Notes: generated from the sequence alone by a model not told the origin. Numbered from the stretch's first letter, positions 18,994 through 28,682 are shown. The stretch is 64,000 nt of DNA from Halomonas sp. DQ26W (GCF_003339685.1 NZ_QPKI01000016.1:1-64000); one strand, 5' to 3'. Translations and numbers: made by a program.

Positions 18994-20252
18994 TAGCCCG
19001 AGATGCCCAGCATGATCGGCACGTAGACCACCAGCAGCAGCACCGCGATCAGACCCAGGAGATAGGGAATGATGGCACGGGTGATGCGCTCCAGCGACAG
19101 TTGGGTCACCGACGAGGCGACATAGAGATTGATCGCCACGGGTGGGGTGATCATGCCAATGGCCAGCCCCACCACGATGATCAGGCCGAAGTGGATGGGG
19201 TCGATACCCAACTGGAGCACCAGCGGCAGCAGCACCGGGGTCAGGATGATCAGGGCGCTCGCCGTTTCGATGAACACGCCGGTAAGCAGGATCACCGCCA
19301 CGACCAGCAGCATGATCACGTAGGGGTTGGTGGAGATCGACAGCACTGCCTGGGCGATGGCGCCGGGCACCTGCCAGCTCGACAGCGTCCAACTGAGTAC
19401 CGCCGAGGTGGCGATGACCAGCATGATCACTGAGGTGGTGATGGCCGAGCGGATCAGGATGCGGTAGACGTCGGCCACCTTCAGGTCGCGATAGACGAAG
19501 AGCGACACCAACAGTGCGTAGTTGACCGCCACCACTGCCGCCTCGCTGGGCGTGAAGATGCCGGAGAAGATGCCGCCGAGAATGATCACCGGGGTCATCA
19601 GCCCCCAGCTGGCGCTCTTCAGCGTGCGCCAGATAGTGGCCAGGGAGAGCGCCGTACCGCGTGGGTAGTTGCGCCGGTAGGCCTGAGTGATGGCAATCGC
19701 CATCAGCCCCAGCCCCATGACCAGGCCGGGTATGAAGCCGTTGAGGAACAGCTTCGAGACCGATTGCTGGGCGATTACTGCATAGATGATCATCGGTACC
19801 GAGGGCGGTATCACCACGCCGATGGTGCCGCTGGCGGCGATCAGGCTGGCCGCCGACGCGGGGTCATAGCCCTTCTTGCGCAGTTCCGGCACCAGGCTCG
19901 AGCCCACCGCGGCGGTGGTGGCGGCGCCGGAGCCGGAAATGGCGGCGAAGAACATCCCTGCCAATACCGAAACGATCGACAGCCCCCCCTTGAGGAAGCC
20001 GAACAGCGAATCGGCAAAATCGACCAGCTTCTCGCTCACCTTGCCCTGTGCCATCAGGTCGCCGGCGAGAATGAACATGGGGACCGCCACCAGGGCGAAG
20101 GAGTTGATGCCCTGGAACATTTGCTGGGTGACCACCATCAGCGGCACACCCTGGGCATTGAGGGCCAGCAGCGTGCTGGCGCCGATGGCCAGGGCGATGG
20201 GCACCCCGGCCAGCATGAAGAGGAAGAACAGCGCGAACAGCAGGCCCGTCAT
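18993..20252 (-). CDS. TRAP transporter large permease (DctM family), system 1
   Basis: The 419-residue protein is the 12-helix TRAP membrane subunit that couples sodium entry to solute uptake. Family marks include the N-terminal FLFMLAGVPIALAIG, the AAISGSGAATTAAVGSSL segment and PPSVPMIIYAVIA. The C-terminal DPIHFGLIIVVGLAIGMITPPVAINLYV is typical. It overlaps the small permease gene by four bases. The transported acid cannot be read from the sequence. Confidence 0.93.
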   Translation of the reverse strand: MTGLLFALFFLFMLAGVPIALAIGASTLLALNAQGVPLMVVTQQMFQGINSFALVAVPMFILAGDLMAQGKVSEKLVDFADSLFGFLKGGLSIVSVLAGMFFAAISGSGAATTAAVGSSLVPELRKKGYDPASAASLIAASGTIGVVIPPSVPMIIYAVIAQQSVSKLFLNGFIPGLVMGLGLMAIAITQAYRRNYPRGTALSLATIWRTLKSASWGLMTPVIILGGIFSGIFTPSEAAVVAVNYALLVSLFVYRDLKVADVYRILIRSAITTSVIMLVIATSAVLSWTLSSWQVPGAIAQAVLSISTNPYVIMLLVVAVILLTGVFIETASALIILTPVLLPLVLQLGIDPIHFGLIIVVGLAIGMITPPVAINLYVASSVTQLSLERITRAIIPYLLGLIAVLLLVVYVPIMLGISG

Positions 20253-20794
20253 GAAGGCGGCTCCTCGGAGGTTCCGCTGCCGATACCGCTGGACGTATCG
20301 GGTCCCTTGACGATCAGTTCGACGAGGTCGACAAGAGCGTACCAGGCCATGATGGCGGCGCTGATGGGAATAACGGCATAGACATAGGTCATGGAAAGGC
20401 GCAGTGATGCGGACTTCTGGAAGCTCTGCACCTGCATGTAGCGATGGCCGATGATGATCAGCGCGACCATGAAGCCGAGAACGACCAGCACTGCCGCCAC
20501 GCGCAATAGCTGCTGAAGTCGGCCGGGCAACGCCTCGACCACAAAGGTGACGGCGATATGGCGACCACGCTGGAAGGCCAGCGTGGCGCCAAGGAAGGTG
20601 ATCCAGATCAGCAGGAATCGCGCGACCTCTTCGGTCCAGCCGACGGCGGAGAAGAAGACGCGCGAGACGACCTGCAGGGTGATCACGCCGATCAATGCAG
20701 CCATGCCCGCAAAGACCACGGGTTGGAGGGTGGCATCGAGGACGTGTTCAATGCGCTGCAGCTGTGTGAGCAGCGCACGGGACCGGTTCGACAC
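20249..20794 (-). CDS. TRAP transporter small permease (DctQ family), system 1
   Basis: This 181-residue four-helix protein is the small membrane subunit that complexes with DctM. The core VVSRVFFSAVGWTEEVARFLLIWITFLG (given here in part: GWTEEVARFLL) at about 52-62 is the DctQ signature. It begins with GTG directly after the TAA of the binding-protein gene and overlaps dctM by four bases. The three genes therefore form one operon read leftward. Confidence 0.92.
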   Translation of the reverse strand: MSNRSRALLTQLQRIEHVLDATLQPVVFAGMAALIGVITLQVVSRVFFSAVGWTEEVARFLLIWITFLGATLAFQRGRHIAVTFVVEALPGRLQQLLRVAAVLVVLGFMVALIIIGHRYMQVQSFQKSASLRLSMTYVYAVIPISAAIMAWYALVDLVELIVKGPDTSSGIGSGTSEEPPS

Positions 20795-21790
20795 TTACTC
20801 CAGCGCCTCCCGGATGCGCTGCAGGTAGTCGCCGAACTGGTCGCCGTACTTCTCGTAGACCGGTGCCACGGCAGCCTGGAAGGCGTCGAGGTCCGCATCG
20901 TCGACGATCTGCATGCCGGCGGCGCGTAGCTCTTCGAGCTGTTCGGCTTCCATTTCGGCGTTGTAGCGACGTTCATGCTCGGCGGCTTCCTGGGCGGCCT
21001 GGCGCAGCACGTCCTGGGCAGCCTCCGGTAGGCCGTTCCAGACCGGCATGCCCATGACGAAAATCGCCGGCGCGTAGGTGTGCCGCGACAGGGTCATATG
21101 GGTCTGAGTCTCGTTGAGCTTGAACGAGTGGATGACGTTGACTGGATTCTCCTGGCCGTCGATGGTGCCCTGCTGCATGGCGGTGAGGGCTTCGGTCCAG
21201 GCCATGGGAATGGCGTTGGCGCCTAGCTCTGTGAAGGTGTCGGTATAGACCGGGTTTTCCATCACGCGGATGCGCAGGCCATCGATATCGGCGGGAGTGC
21301 GGACCGCTCGCTCGCTGTTGGTCAGGTTGCGGAAACCGCGCTCGGCGTAGGCCAGACCCTTGAGGTTCACCTCGCTCAGCTTGTCTAGCAGCTCCTGGCC
21401 GATGGGGCCATCGAGCACCTCATAGGCGGCTTCGGGCGAGGGGAAGAGGAAGGGAAGCTCGAATACCGCCATCTCCTCGACGAAATTGGCCACCGGACCG
21501 TTGGTGATGACGCCCATGTCCACGGTGCCGATCTGCATGCCTTCGAGTAGGGTGCGTTCGTCACCCAGCGAGGCATTGGGATAGATGTCGATGGTGACCG
21601 CACCCTCGGTGCGCTCGGCGACCAGTTCCTGGAATTTCACCGCAGCGATATGGAAGCCGTCCTGTTCGTTGACCACGTGGGCCAGGCGCAGGGTGACCGG
21701 GTCCATGTCATCGAATTCGGAAGCTTGAGCGGTGGAGACCAGGGCGAGAGAAAGGCCGAGTACCAGCGTGCTGCGTGCAAACGTTTTCAT
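20795..21790 (-). CDS. TRAP transporter substrate-binding protein (DctP family), system 1
   Basis: The 331-residue protein has a signal peptide (MKTFARSTLVLGLSLALVST, cleavage after AQA). The DctP fold is marked by GLRIRVMENPVY at about 170-181 and by TALQQG-like TAMQQGTIDGQENP, where the conserved arginine and ENP contact a carboxylate. It would capture an organic acid in the periplasm for the adjacent DctQM. It is first in the operon. No dedicated regulator gene adjoins it. Confidence 0.93.
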   Translation of the reverse strand: MKTFARSTLVLGLSLALVSTAQASEFDDMDPVTLRLAHVVNEQDGFHIAAVKFQELVAERTEGAVTIDIYPNASLGDERTLLEGMQIGTVDMGVITNGPVANFVEEMAVFELPFLFPSPEAAYEVLDGPIGQELLDKLSEVNLKGLAYAERGFRNLTNSERAVRTPADIDGLRIRVMENPVYTDTFTELGANAIPMAWTEALTAMQQGTIDGQENPVNVIHSFKLNETQTHMTLSRHTYAPAIFVMGMPVWNGLPEAAQDVLRQAAQEAAEHERRYNAEMEAEQLEELRAAGMQIVDDADLDAFQAAVAPVYEKYGDQFGDYLQRIREALE

Positions 21791-21902
21791 TGTTGGTTTT
21801 CCTTTGTCGGGTCAATCCGTCACCGAGCATGCCCCAGGGCGCCCGAGAGGGTCAACGCCAATGACACCGGATGGTTACAAGAGCCTGTTACTCGAGCTGG
21901 CC

Positions 21903-22391
21903 TCACAGGAGGCGGTACATGATATGGGCATCCACCAGCCCCTGTTCGGGATGGCGAAAGGCGCTGGGAAGGGTGCCGACGATGGAGAACCCATGCTTCT
22001 GCCACTGCCGGATGGCGATCTCGTTGGTTGCCACTACGATGTTGTATTGCATGGCGGTGAAACCCAGCGCGCGGGCGAGGCCAAGTGAATCCTGGCACAT
22101 CATGCCGGCGATGCCCTGGCCGCGAGCCTTTTCGTCGACCAGGTAGCCGCAGTTGCAGACATGGTCACCGGGACCCGGCTGGTTGGGCTTGAGATAATAG
22201 GTACCGAGGACATTGCCTGCGGCATCCTCGGCCACCCTGACTGCACGGGGCAGCTCCACCCACATGCGGTAGGCGTCTGACTCGCCGATTCCTCGTGGCA
22301 CGGCATAGGTGGTGCCGGCATGCAGGACCGGCGCCATGAATTCCCAAATGTCGGGCCAGTCGTTGGGCTGATAGGGGCGGATGCGGATCAT
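21903..22391 (-). CDS. GNAT family N-acetyltransferase
   Basis: The 162-residue protein has the GNAT acetyl-CoA binding loop near CGYLVDEKARGQGIAGMMCQ (about 80-99) and the following QYNIVVATNEIAIRQWQKHGF (quoted in part: NEIAIRQWQKHGF). Its acceptor substrate is unknown. The start at 22391 has an excellent AAGGAGG upstream, so the longer frame to 22463 is rejected. A 73-bp stem-loop repeat lies directly upstream and separates it from the aminotransferase gene. Confidence 0.85.
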   Translation of the reverse strand: MIRIRPYQPNDWPDIWEFMAPVLHAGTTYAVPRGIGESDAYRMWVELPRAVRVAEDAAGNVLGTYYLKPNQPGPGDHVCNCGYLVDEKARGQGIAGMMCQDSLGLARALGFTAMQYNIVVATNEIAIRQWQKHGFSIVGTLPSAFRHPEQGLVDAHIMYRLL

Positions 22392-22413
22392 GTGGTGTCC
22401 TCCTTGAACAGTC

Positions 22414-22486
22414 GGAGCCTGTCGGACTTGACGCTGAGCTGCGAGATCCGGTCTTTCGGCCATCGGTCAAGAATCCGACAGGCTCC
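22414..22486. repeat. 73-bp stem-loop repeat
   Basis: The arms are GGAGCCTGTCGGA-CTTGAC (22414-22432) and GTCAAG-AA-TCCGACAGGCTCC (22466-22486). They pair over 19 bases with a two-base bulge. It sits between the aminotransferase and GNAT genes, both read leftward, and could end or process the upstream transcript. The long perfect outer arms suggest a REP-like mobile palindrome rather than a simple terminator. No second copy was noticed in the window. Confidence 0.8.
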
Positions 22487-22534
22487 TGAGCATCGATCCA
22501 AGATTTTACGCCATGTCGATCAGCAAAGGGTAAT

Positions 22535-23674
22535 TCACCTGCCGGCAGCCCCGTCGCCAGCCCCATCCTTCACATTGGCCAACGCCTGCTCCAGGATATC
22601 GAATCGACCCGGCTGCAGGGCGTCTTCCACCGCGGTGATGCGCAGGATGTGGCCCAGGTCCGGGTGGGCGGGCCGGGCGATGAGTCGACCGGCCTCCAGC
22701 AGCTCGCGGTTGAGTCGCTCCCCCAACTCGGCGCTCGGCAGGCGCAGGGCGATGAAGTTGGTGGCGCTAGGCAGCACCTCGGCCCCGATTGCTGCGAAAT
22801 GATTGGCGAGCCGCTGGCGACGTGCCTTGACCTCGCAGACGTGTTGACGCACTTCATCGTTGTGATCCAGCACCGTCTCGGCCGCGGCCAGGGTCAGGGT
22901 CGACACCGCATAATGGATGCGCACCTTCATCATCATTGCCAGGGTGTCGGGTTCGGCGATGGCATAACCGATCCGCAGTCCGGCCAGGCCATGGGCTTTG
23001 GACAGCGTACGTAGCCTGATTACCCCCGGCAGAACCTCGCGACTGAAGGCGGCGTCGGCGTCGTCACGAAAGTCGTGGTAGGCCTCGTCGAGCAGCAGCC
23101 AGCAGTCGTCGGGCAGCTCGGCCCGCAGCCGACGGATGGTGTCGTCACTATGCAGATGGCCGCTGGGGTTGTCGGGATTGGCGAGATACACAAGGCGCGC
23201 CTGGTTTTCACGGGCGGTGCGCAGCAGGGCGTCCACGTCCGGGGCGAGAATCCCCGGACGCTCTTCGTAGGGTTTTTCGATCAGGTGGCAGCCCTGACCC
23301 CGGGCGAAATAGCCAAAAGTGGGGTAGGTGCCGCTGGCACTGACTACCGTACAGCCCGGCGTGGTGGTGGTGCGCAGGGCGAGTGCGATCAGGCTGTCGG
23401 CGCCAGCGTCCACCAGGGTCGCCTCCAGCGGGAAGCCATGCAGGGCGCAGAGCCGTTGCCGTACCCCCAGCGCCTCCGAATCACCGTAGCAGTAGACATG
23501 CTCGACCATGGCGTCACCGAAACGCTCGCGCAGGGCACGGTGTGGCATGTCCAGGCCTTCGTTGGAACCCAGCCGGTGAGGAATCTCACGGCCGATGCGC
23601 CGCTCGAGCACCTTGATGCCGGGAAAGGGGTTGCTGGGGCCGGAGCCGGTCAGGTGGTCGGGGAAGCGAGGCAT
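22535..23674 (-). CDS. HisC-like class I/II aminotransferase
   Basis: The 379-residue PLP enzyme has ANPDNPSG at about 165-172, the Asp/Tyr pair in LLLDEAYHDF at 194-203 and the Schiff-base lysine Lys226 in TLSKAHGLAGLRIGYA. It resembles histidinol-phosphate aminotransferases but is not in a his operon. A role on an amino acid or aromatic keto acid is more likely. It lies in a leftward gene series with the EamA transporter (25-base gap), the FAD oxidoreductase and the peptide ABC system. Confidence 0.88.
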   Translation of the reverse strand: MPRFPDHLTGSGPSNPFPGIKVLERRIGREIPHRLGSNEGLDMPHRALRERFGDAMVEHVYCYGDSEALGVRQRLCALHGFPLEATLVDAGADSLIALALRTTTTPGCTVVSASGTYPTFGYFARGQGCHLIEKPYEERPGILAPDVDALLRTARENQARLVYLANPDNPSGHLHSDDTIRRLRAELPDDCWLLLDEAYHDFRDDADAAFSREVLPGVIRLRTLSKAHGLAGLRIGYAIAEPDTLAMMMKVRIHYAVSTLTLAAAETVLDHNDEVRQHVCEVKARRQRLANHFAAIGAEVLPSATNFIALRLPSAELGERLNRELLEAGRLIARPAHPDLGHILRITAVEDALQPGRFDILEQALANVKDGAGDGAAGR

Positions 23675-23699
23675 TCGGGTCTCCCGTTGGAAAATGAAC

Positions 23700-24623
23700 T
23701 CATCGTATTGCCCTCTTTCGCTGTGTCATGACGATCGCCACGGCTGACAGGGTAAGGGTGAGGGCCATCGCGATCTGCAGTGTGAAGGGCTCGCCCAGCA
23801 GTACGACGGCGCTGCCGACCCCCACCACCGGGATGATCAGCGTACTGATGGTGGATTGGCTGATGGACAGCCGATTGACGTTACGAAACCACAGCATCTG
23901 GGCCAGACAGATCGCGAAGACAAGATGATAACCCAACCCCAGCCAGGTGGTGGTTCGCCACTCGGTGGGCGACGGTGGCGACTCGAGGGCTGTTGCAAGC
24001 ACCAGCATCGGTACTGCACAGATGGCGAATTGCCAGCCGGTGATGACGACCGGATGGCCCTGCCAGCCGCCGCGGCGCTTGATCAGCACGGTGCCCAGGG
24101 CCCATGACAGGGCGGCGCAGAGTACGAAGAGGGGGCCGACAAGTCCACCAAAGCCGGCCTGCCAGGCGGCCGGCCCCAGCAGTATCAGCAGGCCCGCCTG
24201 GCCAAGCCCCAGGCCCAGCCACTGTCGCAGGGTGACCCGCTCGCCGAGCAGGCCTATCGCCATCAGTAGCGCCCAGCACGGCATGGTGAAGGCGATGATG
24301 GCGGCCTGGGAGGTGGGCATGTGCAGCTGGCCGAAGGCGGTACCTACGTTGAAACCGAGGATGGTGAACAGGCCGGCAACCGCCAGCCAGGGCCACTCGT
24401 CGATGCCGATGGCAAGCGACAGCTTCCGTATCCAGGCCCAGCCGAGCAGCATCACGGCGCCGGTTGTAAAGCCGATGGCCCTGAGGCTGAACGGGGGAAT
24501 ATCCATCAGGCTGAAGCGCACCGCCGGCCAGTTGCCACCCCAGAACAGGCCGATGGCAGTAATGAGCAGCGCCGTGGAGATGCCGGTGCGCTGAAGCAGA
24601 GCGGGGGTGACGGGAGCCGACAT
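23700..24623 (-). CDS. EamA/DMT family exporter
   Basis: The 307-residue protein has ten predicted membrane helices in two EamA halves. The first half starts at GLFWGGNWPAVRFSL near 22-36. The second includes FVLCAALSWALGTVLIKRRG near 170-189. Members export amino acids or other metabolites by proton antiport. The gene is between an FAD-linked 2-hydroxyacid oxidoreductase (five-base gap) and an aminotransferase, suggesting a shared metabolic role. Confidence 0.87.
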   Translation of the reverse strand: MSAPVTPALLQRTGISTALLITAIGLFWGGNWPAVRFSLMDIPPFSLRAIGFTTGAVMLLGWAWIRKLSLAIGIDEWPWLAVAGLFTILGFNVGTAFGQLHMPTSQAAIIAFTMPCWALLMAIGLLGERVTLRQWLGLGLGQAGLLILLGPAAWQAGFGGLVGPLFVLCAALSWALGTVLIKRRGGWQGHPVVITGWQFAICAVPMLVLATALESPPSPTEWRTTTWLGLGYHLVFAICLAQMLWFRNVNRLSISQSTISTLIIPVVGVGSAVVLLGEPFTLQIAMALTLTLSAVAIVMTQRKRAIR

Positions 24624-24628
24624 GCCGC

Positions 24629-26020
24629 CTAGGTCTCCGGGGCCAGCACCTTGTGGCGATTGAGCAGGTCCTTGGGGTCAAGCGCCTGCTTCAGCGTGCG
24701 CATCAAGGCAATCTCCTCGGGGGTTCGCGATAGCGCCAGGTAGTTACGTTTCTCCAGTCCTACGCCATGCTCTGCGGAAATCGAGCCGCCGAGCTCTGCC
24801 AGTGGGGTGTAGACAAGTCGCTCCACGGCCCGACGCGTATCTGGCGCGTCGCTCCCCACGCTGATCGAGACGTGCAGATTGCCATCGCCCAGGTGGCCGA
24901 ACACCACCATGCGTCCCTGGGGCCAGTCCCGGCGCAGGTCGGCTTCCAGCCGATCCGTGTAGGCCTGCATCTCGGGGATGGGCAGACTCACGTCGAAGGT
25001 GAGCAGTGGCGCCAGGTTAAGGATCAACCCCTCGATGTCCTCGCGGATATCCCAGATGCTGCGACGCTGGTTGTCGGACTGAGCCAACACGGCGTCAACG
25101 ATCAGGCCGGCCTCGAAGGCGGACTCCAACGCCTGGCCGAAGCGGGCGCTGCTGGCCTCGTCGTCGACGCCGAGAGATTCGACGATGGCGTAGAAGGGAG
25201 CCTCGGTGGATAGGGGCGGCGTGTGCCGGCCGCTCTCCACGGTAAGCAGGGCATAGTGGTTGCGCCACATGACCTCGAAGGTGCCCAGGCTGCCTCCCAG
25301 GGCATGCCGCATCTGCTGCAACAGTCCGGTGAGTGCCTCGAAGGAAGGGCAGGCCACTAGTGCTGTCTGCTCGCTGCTCATTTTTGGCTGAAGCCTGAGT
25401 ACGGCCCGGGTCACGATGCCCAAGGTGCCTTCGCTGCCGATGAACAGCTGCTTGAGGTCGTAGCCGGCGTTATTCTTGAGCATATGGTTCATGGAACTGA
25501 CCACGGTGCCGTCGGCCAGCACGGCTTCCAGCCCCAGCACTTGCTGACGCATCATCCCATAGCGAATGACACGCACGCCGCCGGCATTGGTGGCGATATT
25601 GCCGCCGATGGTGCAGGAGCCACGCGCTCCCAGGTCCAATGGAAACTGCAGGTCGTATTGTTCGGCCAGTTCCTGTACCCGCTGGAGCGGCACGCCGCCC
25701 TGTACGGTCATGGTGCCACTCACCGGGTCAATGGCTTCGATGGCAGTCAGCCGCTCCAGCGAGATGGCCAGTTCGTCGGATGAGGTTACGCTGCCGTGCA
25801 CGAGGCCGGTTAGCCCGCCATGGACCACCACCGGCTGATCGGCGGCATGGCACAGGCGCATCACGTCGGAGAGTTCGCGGGTATCGCCGGGGCGCACGAT
25901 AGCCTCCGCCTGGCAGGTGGCGCCGGTCATCCAGTCGACCCGACGTTGGGTGACGTCGCTCCCGGTCAGCACGTTGCCGGGGCCGACCAGGGCTTGGATC
26001 TCCTTGAGCAGGGCTTTCAT
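24629..26020 (-). CDS. FAD-binding oxidoreductase (GlcD/D-2-hydroxyacid dehydrogenase family)
   Basis: An FAD-binding type 4 domain fills the first half. AIVRPGDTRELSDVM is near 40-54, and the pyrophosphate-binding GSCTIGGNIATNAGG is near 130-144. The C-terminal FAD-oxidase domain has GHLGDGNLHVSISV and ends with the EHGVG...DPKDLLN signature. Such enzymes oxidise D-lactate, glycolate or D-2-hydroxyglutarate. The start at 26020 (463 residues) has AAGGAAA upstream. An ATG at 26041, overlapping the ABC gene stop as ATGA, is the alternative. It is coupled to the peptide-type ABC operon, so its substrate may arrive through that transporter. Confidence 0.88.
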   Translation of the reverse strand: MKALLKEIQALVGPGNVLTGSDVTQRRVDWMTGATCQAEAIVRPGDTRELSDVMRLCHAADQPVVVHGGLTGLVHGSVTSSDELAISLERLTAIEAIDPVSGTMTVQGGVPLQRVQELAEQYDLQFPLDLGARGSCTIGGNIATNAGGVRVIRYGMMRQQVLGLEAVLADGTVVSSMNHMLKNNAGYDLKQLFIGSEGTLGIVTRAVLRLQPKMSSEQTALVACPSFEALTGLLQQMRHALGGSLGTFEVMWRNHYALLTVESGRHTPPLSTEAPFYAIVESLGVDDEASSARFGQALESAFEAGLIVDAVLAQSDNQRRSIWDIREDIEGLILNLAPLLTFDVSLPIPEMQAYTDRLEADLRRDWPQGRMVVFGHLGDGNLHVSISVGSDAPDTRRAVERLVYTPLAELGGSISAEHGVGLEKRNYLALSRTPEEIALMRTLKQALDPKDLLNRHKVLAPET

Positions 26021-26037
26021 TCGGTTTCCTTGTGCGT

Positions 26038-27654
26038 TCATGCGCTTTCCAACTCATGGGCGCGGCCGGGAATGGCGTCGAGCAGTTCGCGGGTATAGGC
26101 CTCCTTGGGCGCGAGAAAAACGTCCTGGGCGGTGCCCTGCTCGACGATGCGGCCATTCTGCATGACGATGATGTAGTCGCATATCTGGGCCGCCACCCGC
26201 AGGTCGTGGGTGATGAAGAGCAGCGACAAGGAGAGCTTCTGCTTGAGGTCCTCCAGCAGTTCCAGGATCTGGGCCTGGATCGAGACATCCAGCGCGGATA
26301 CGGCTTCATCGGCAACGATCAGTTCGGGATTGAGGGCCAGGGCGCGGGCGATACCGATGCGTTGGCGCTGGCCCCCGGAGAACTCATGGGGGAAGCGATC
26401 CACGGCCACGGCGCCGAGGCCCACGAGGTCCAGCAGTTCTCCCGCCTGCTTCATTGCCTTCTCTCGAGACACCCCGTTGGCCATGGGTCCCTGCGCAATG
26501 GCATAGCCGACGCGGGTTCTCGGGTTCAACGATGCGTAGGGGTCCTGGAAAATCATCTGCACGCGCCAGCGTTGGCGACGCAGATCCTCGCCGGTGAGCG
26601 TGGTGAAGTCGGTGCCGGCGAGCGAAAGGGTGCCGCTGTCGGGGCGTTCGAGGCGTACCACGCAGCGACCCAGGGTCGACTTGCCGGAGCCCGACTCGCC
26701 GACGATACCGACGGTTTCGCCAGGTGCCAGGGTGAAAGAGACATCGTCCAGGGCGCGGACCTCGCGCGCCGCCTTGAACAGGCCACCCTTGGAGCGGAAT
26801 ACCTTGTTGAGCCCCTTCACTTCCAGCAGCGGGGCGGGTCGCTCGCCGCCGCGGGCTTCGGGGATGATGTTGCTGGGTATCGCCTCGATCAGGGCTCGGG
26901 TGTAGTCGTGCTGCGGGTTTTCCAGCACCTCCTTGGCCGGGCCGAGTTCGACGATCTGGCCGTAGCGCATGACGCAGACCCGACTGGCGACCTCGGCCAC
27001 CACACCGAAGTCGTGGGTGATGAACATGACGGACATGCCGCGGCGCTGCTGCAGGTCGCGGATCAGCTCGAGGATCTGCGCCTGTGTCGTCACGTCGAGG
27101 GCCGTGGTGGGCTCATCGGCGATCAACAGTTCCGGCTCCAGCGCCAGGGCCATGGCGATCATGACCCGCTGACGCTGGCCGCCGGAGAGCTGGAAGGGGT
27201 AGGCGCGGATGGCCTTGTCGGGCTGGGGAATGCCGACCTCCTCCAGCAGAGCCAGCGCTTGCTCCTGACGCTCCTTGGCGCTGTACTTGCCGTGGGCCTC
27301 GAAGACCTCGGCAATCTGGGCACCGACCCGCATCAAGGGGTTGAGGGCGGTCATGGGTTCCTGGAAGATCATGCCGATGCGCAGGCCGCGGAGCTTGCGA
27401 TGCTGTTTCTCGGTCAGCGTCAGCAGATCCTGACCATCGAAGATTACTTCGCCGGCAGTGGGGCGCACGCCCTTGGGCAACAGGCCCATCAGGGCGTTGG
27501 CCGCCATGGACTTGCCCGAGCCGGATTCACCCACCACGCACATGATCTCGCCGCGCTCCACGTCATAACTGACGTCCTCCACGGCATAGGCGCGGTCTGC
27601 GCCCTTGGGCAGGGCGAGGGTCAGGCCGCGAATGCTCAGTACTGGTTCACTCAT
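26038..27654 (-). CDS. Dipeptide/oligopeptide ABC transporter, fused double ATPase (DppD-DppF type)
   Basis: A single 538-residue chain holds two complete ATPase domains. The first has Walker [10 protein letters not shown] near 40-48, signature LSGGQRQRV and Walker B LLIADEP. The second, from about residue 290, has [18 protein letters not shown] and LIVADEA. Both carry the OppD/OppF-type C-terminal stretch. It energises the adjacent DppB/DppC-type permeases. The start at 27654 has AAGGAGA upstream, and the dispersed repeat copy 2 lies immediately before it, separating it from dppC. Confidence 0.93.
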   Translation of the reverse strand: MSEPVLSIRGLTLALPKGADRAYAVEDVSYDVERGEIMCVVGESGSGKSMAANALMGLLPKGVRPTAGEVIFDGQDLLTLTEKQHRKLRGLRIGMIFQEPMTALNPLMRVGAQIAEVFEAHGKYSAKERQEQALALLEEVGIPQPDKAIRAYPFQLSGGQRQRVMIAMALALEPELLIADEPTTALDVTTQAQILELIRDLQQRRGMSVMFITHDFGVVAEVASRVCVMRYGQIVELGPAKEVLENPQHDYTRALIEAIPSNIIPEARGGERPAPLLEVKGLNKVFRSKGGLFKAAREVRALDDVSFTLAPGETVGIVGESGSGKSTLGRCVVRLERPDSGTLSLAGTDFTTLTGEDLRRQRWRVQMIFQDPYASLNPRTRVGYAIAQGPMANGVSREKAMKQAGELLDLVGLGAVAVDRFPHEFSGGQRQRIGIARALALNPELIVADEAVSALDVSIQAQILELLEDLKQKLSLSLLFITHDLRVAAQICDYIIVMQNGRIVEQGTAQDVFLAPKEAYTRELLDAIPGRAHELESA

Positions 27655-27668
27655 GGGACTCTCCTTAT

Positions 27669-27825
27669 GAAACACTGCACAAATGCCTGCACGAGCGAAT
27701 CGCTGCGTTGCGCGGTGCTGGTGCGCCAGCCCGGTCGAAATCCTCACATATACCCCATATGCTCCGGTTCCTGTGCTCCGTGCGCCTTGCGCTTCATCTC
27801 GCTCGGCAATTTGTTCAGCGCTTCC
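27669..27825. repeat. Dispersed palindromic element, copy 2
   Basis: This is a second copy of the element at 18850-18993. It shares AATGCCT-CACGAGCGAATCG, CTGCGTTGCGCGGTGCT, TCCTCACATATACC and CTCCGGTTCCTGTGCTCCGT in the same order, with a ~14-base insertion in the first half. The terminal inverted repeats are more degraded (GAAACACTG/CAGCGCTTC). It lies inside the ABC operon, between dppC and the double ATPase gene and next to the ATPase ribosome site. Confidence 0.85.
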
Positions 27826-27845
27826 CTTAATGACCGTTCCGGCGC

Positions 27846-28682
27846 TCATGAGCGTTCGCGGGAAAGTTTCGGGTTAAGTGCATCATCGAGCCCTTCACCC
27901 ACCAGGTTCAGTGCCAGTACCGTCAGCAGGATGGCGAAACCGGGGAAGAAGCTCAGCCACCAGGCCTGACGAATCACGGTGCGGGCGGCGCCGATCATGT
28001 AACCCCAGGACATCACGTTGGGATCGCCGAGTCCCAGGAAGGAAAGCGCCGACTCGAGCAGGATGGCGGTGGCCACCATCAAGGAGGCAAGCACGATGAT
28101 CGGCGACAGGGTATTGGGCAGAATCTGGCGCAGGATGATGGTGCGGTTTGTCTGGCCGACGAGTCGGGCCGCTTCCACGTATTCGCGGTGTCGCAGCGAC
28201 ATGAACTCCGCACGTACCAGGCGGGCCACCGGCGGCCAGCTGACGATGGCGATGGCCAGCACAATGGAGGTCACGCTGGGCTGCATGATCGCGACCAGCA
28301 CGATGGCCAGGGCGAAGTTGGGAATGGTCTGGAAGAACTCGGTGAAGCGCATCAGGCCATCGTCGATCAAGCCGCCATAGTAGCCAGCGATGGCACCCAA
28401 GGGCACGCCGATCGCCAGCGCTACTGTGGTCGAGACCAGGCCGATCAGCAGCGATACCCAGGCGCCGTGCATAATGCCGGCGGCAACGTCGCGGCCCATG
28501 GTATCGGTACCCAGCAGGTAGCCTTCCACTTCCATGGGCGCCAGGAAGGGGCGCTGGACCATGCGCCAGGGAGAGTCGGGATAGAGGAAGGGCGCGAGTA
28601 TGGCCATCAGGATGATCGTCAACAGGATGACCAGGCCGATCAGGGCACCCCGGTTCTGGGCGAAACGGGCGAAGAAGCTCAT
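27846..28682 (-). CDS. Peptide-type ABC permease (DppC family)
   Basis: The 278-residue inner-membrane protein starts with the OppC N-terminal helix. The EAA loop, EYVEAARLVGQTNRTIILRQI in the family pattern (quoted in part: EAARLVGQTNRTI), is at about 167-179. LSFLGLGDPNVMSWGYMI near 213-230 is diagnostic of DppC/OppC. It overlaps the dppB stop by four bases. Its own coding frame is intact even though its partner permease and binding protein genes are broken. Confidence 0.92.
   Translation of the reverse strand: MSFFARFAQNRGALIGLVILLTIILMAILAPFLYPDSPWRMVQRPFLAPMEVEGYLLGTDTMGRDVAAGIMHGAWVSLLIGLVSTTVALAIGVPLGAIAGYYGGLIDDGLMRFTEFFQTIPNFALAIVLVAIMQPSVTSIVLAIAIVSWPPVARLVRAEFMSLRHREYVEAARLVGQTNRTIILRQILPNTLSPIIVLASLMVATAILLESALSFLGLGDPNVMSWGYMIGAARTVIRQAWWLSFFPGFAILLTVLALNLVGEGLDDALNPKLSRERS

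Noticed and set aside
26032..27969. A 645-codon open frame on the plus strand opposite the double ATPase gene
   Set aside because: It is an antisense shadow: its composition follows the codon bias of the clear ABC gene on the other strand and it matches no family.
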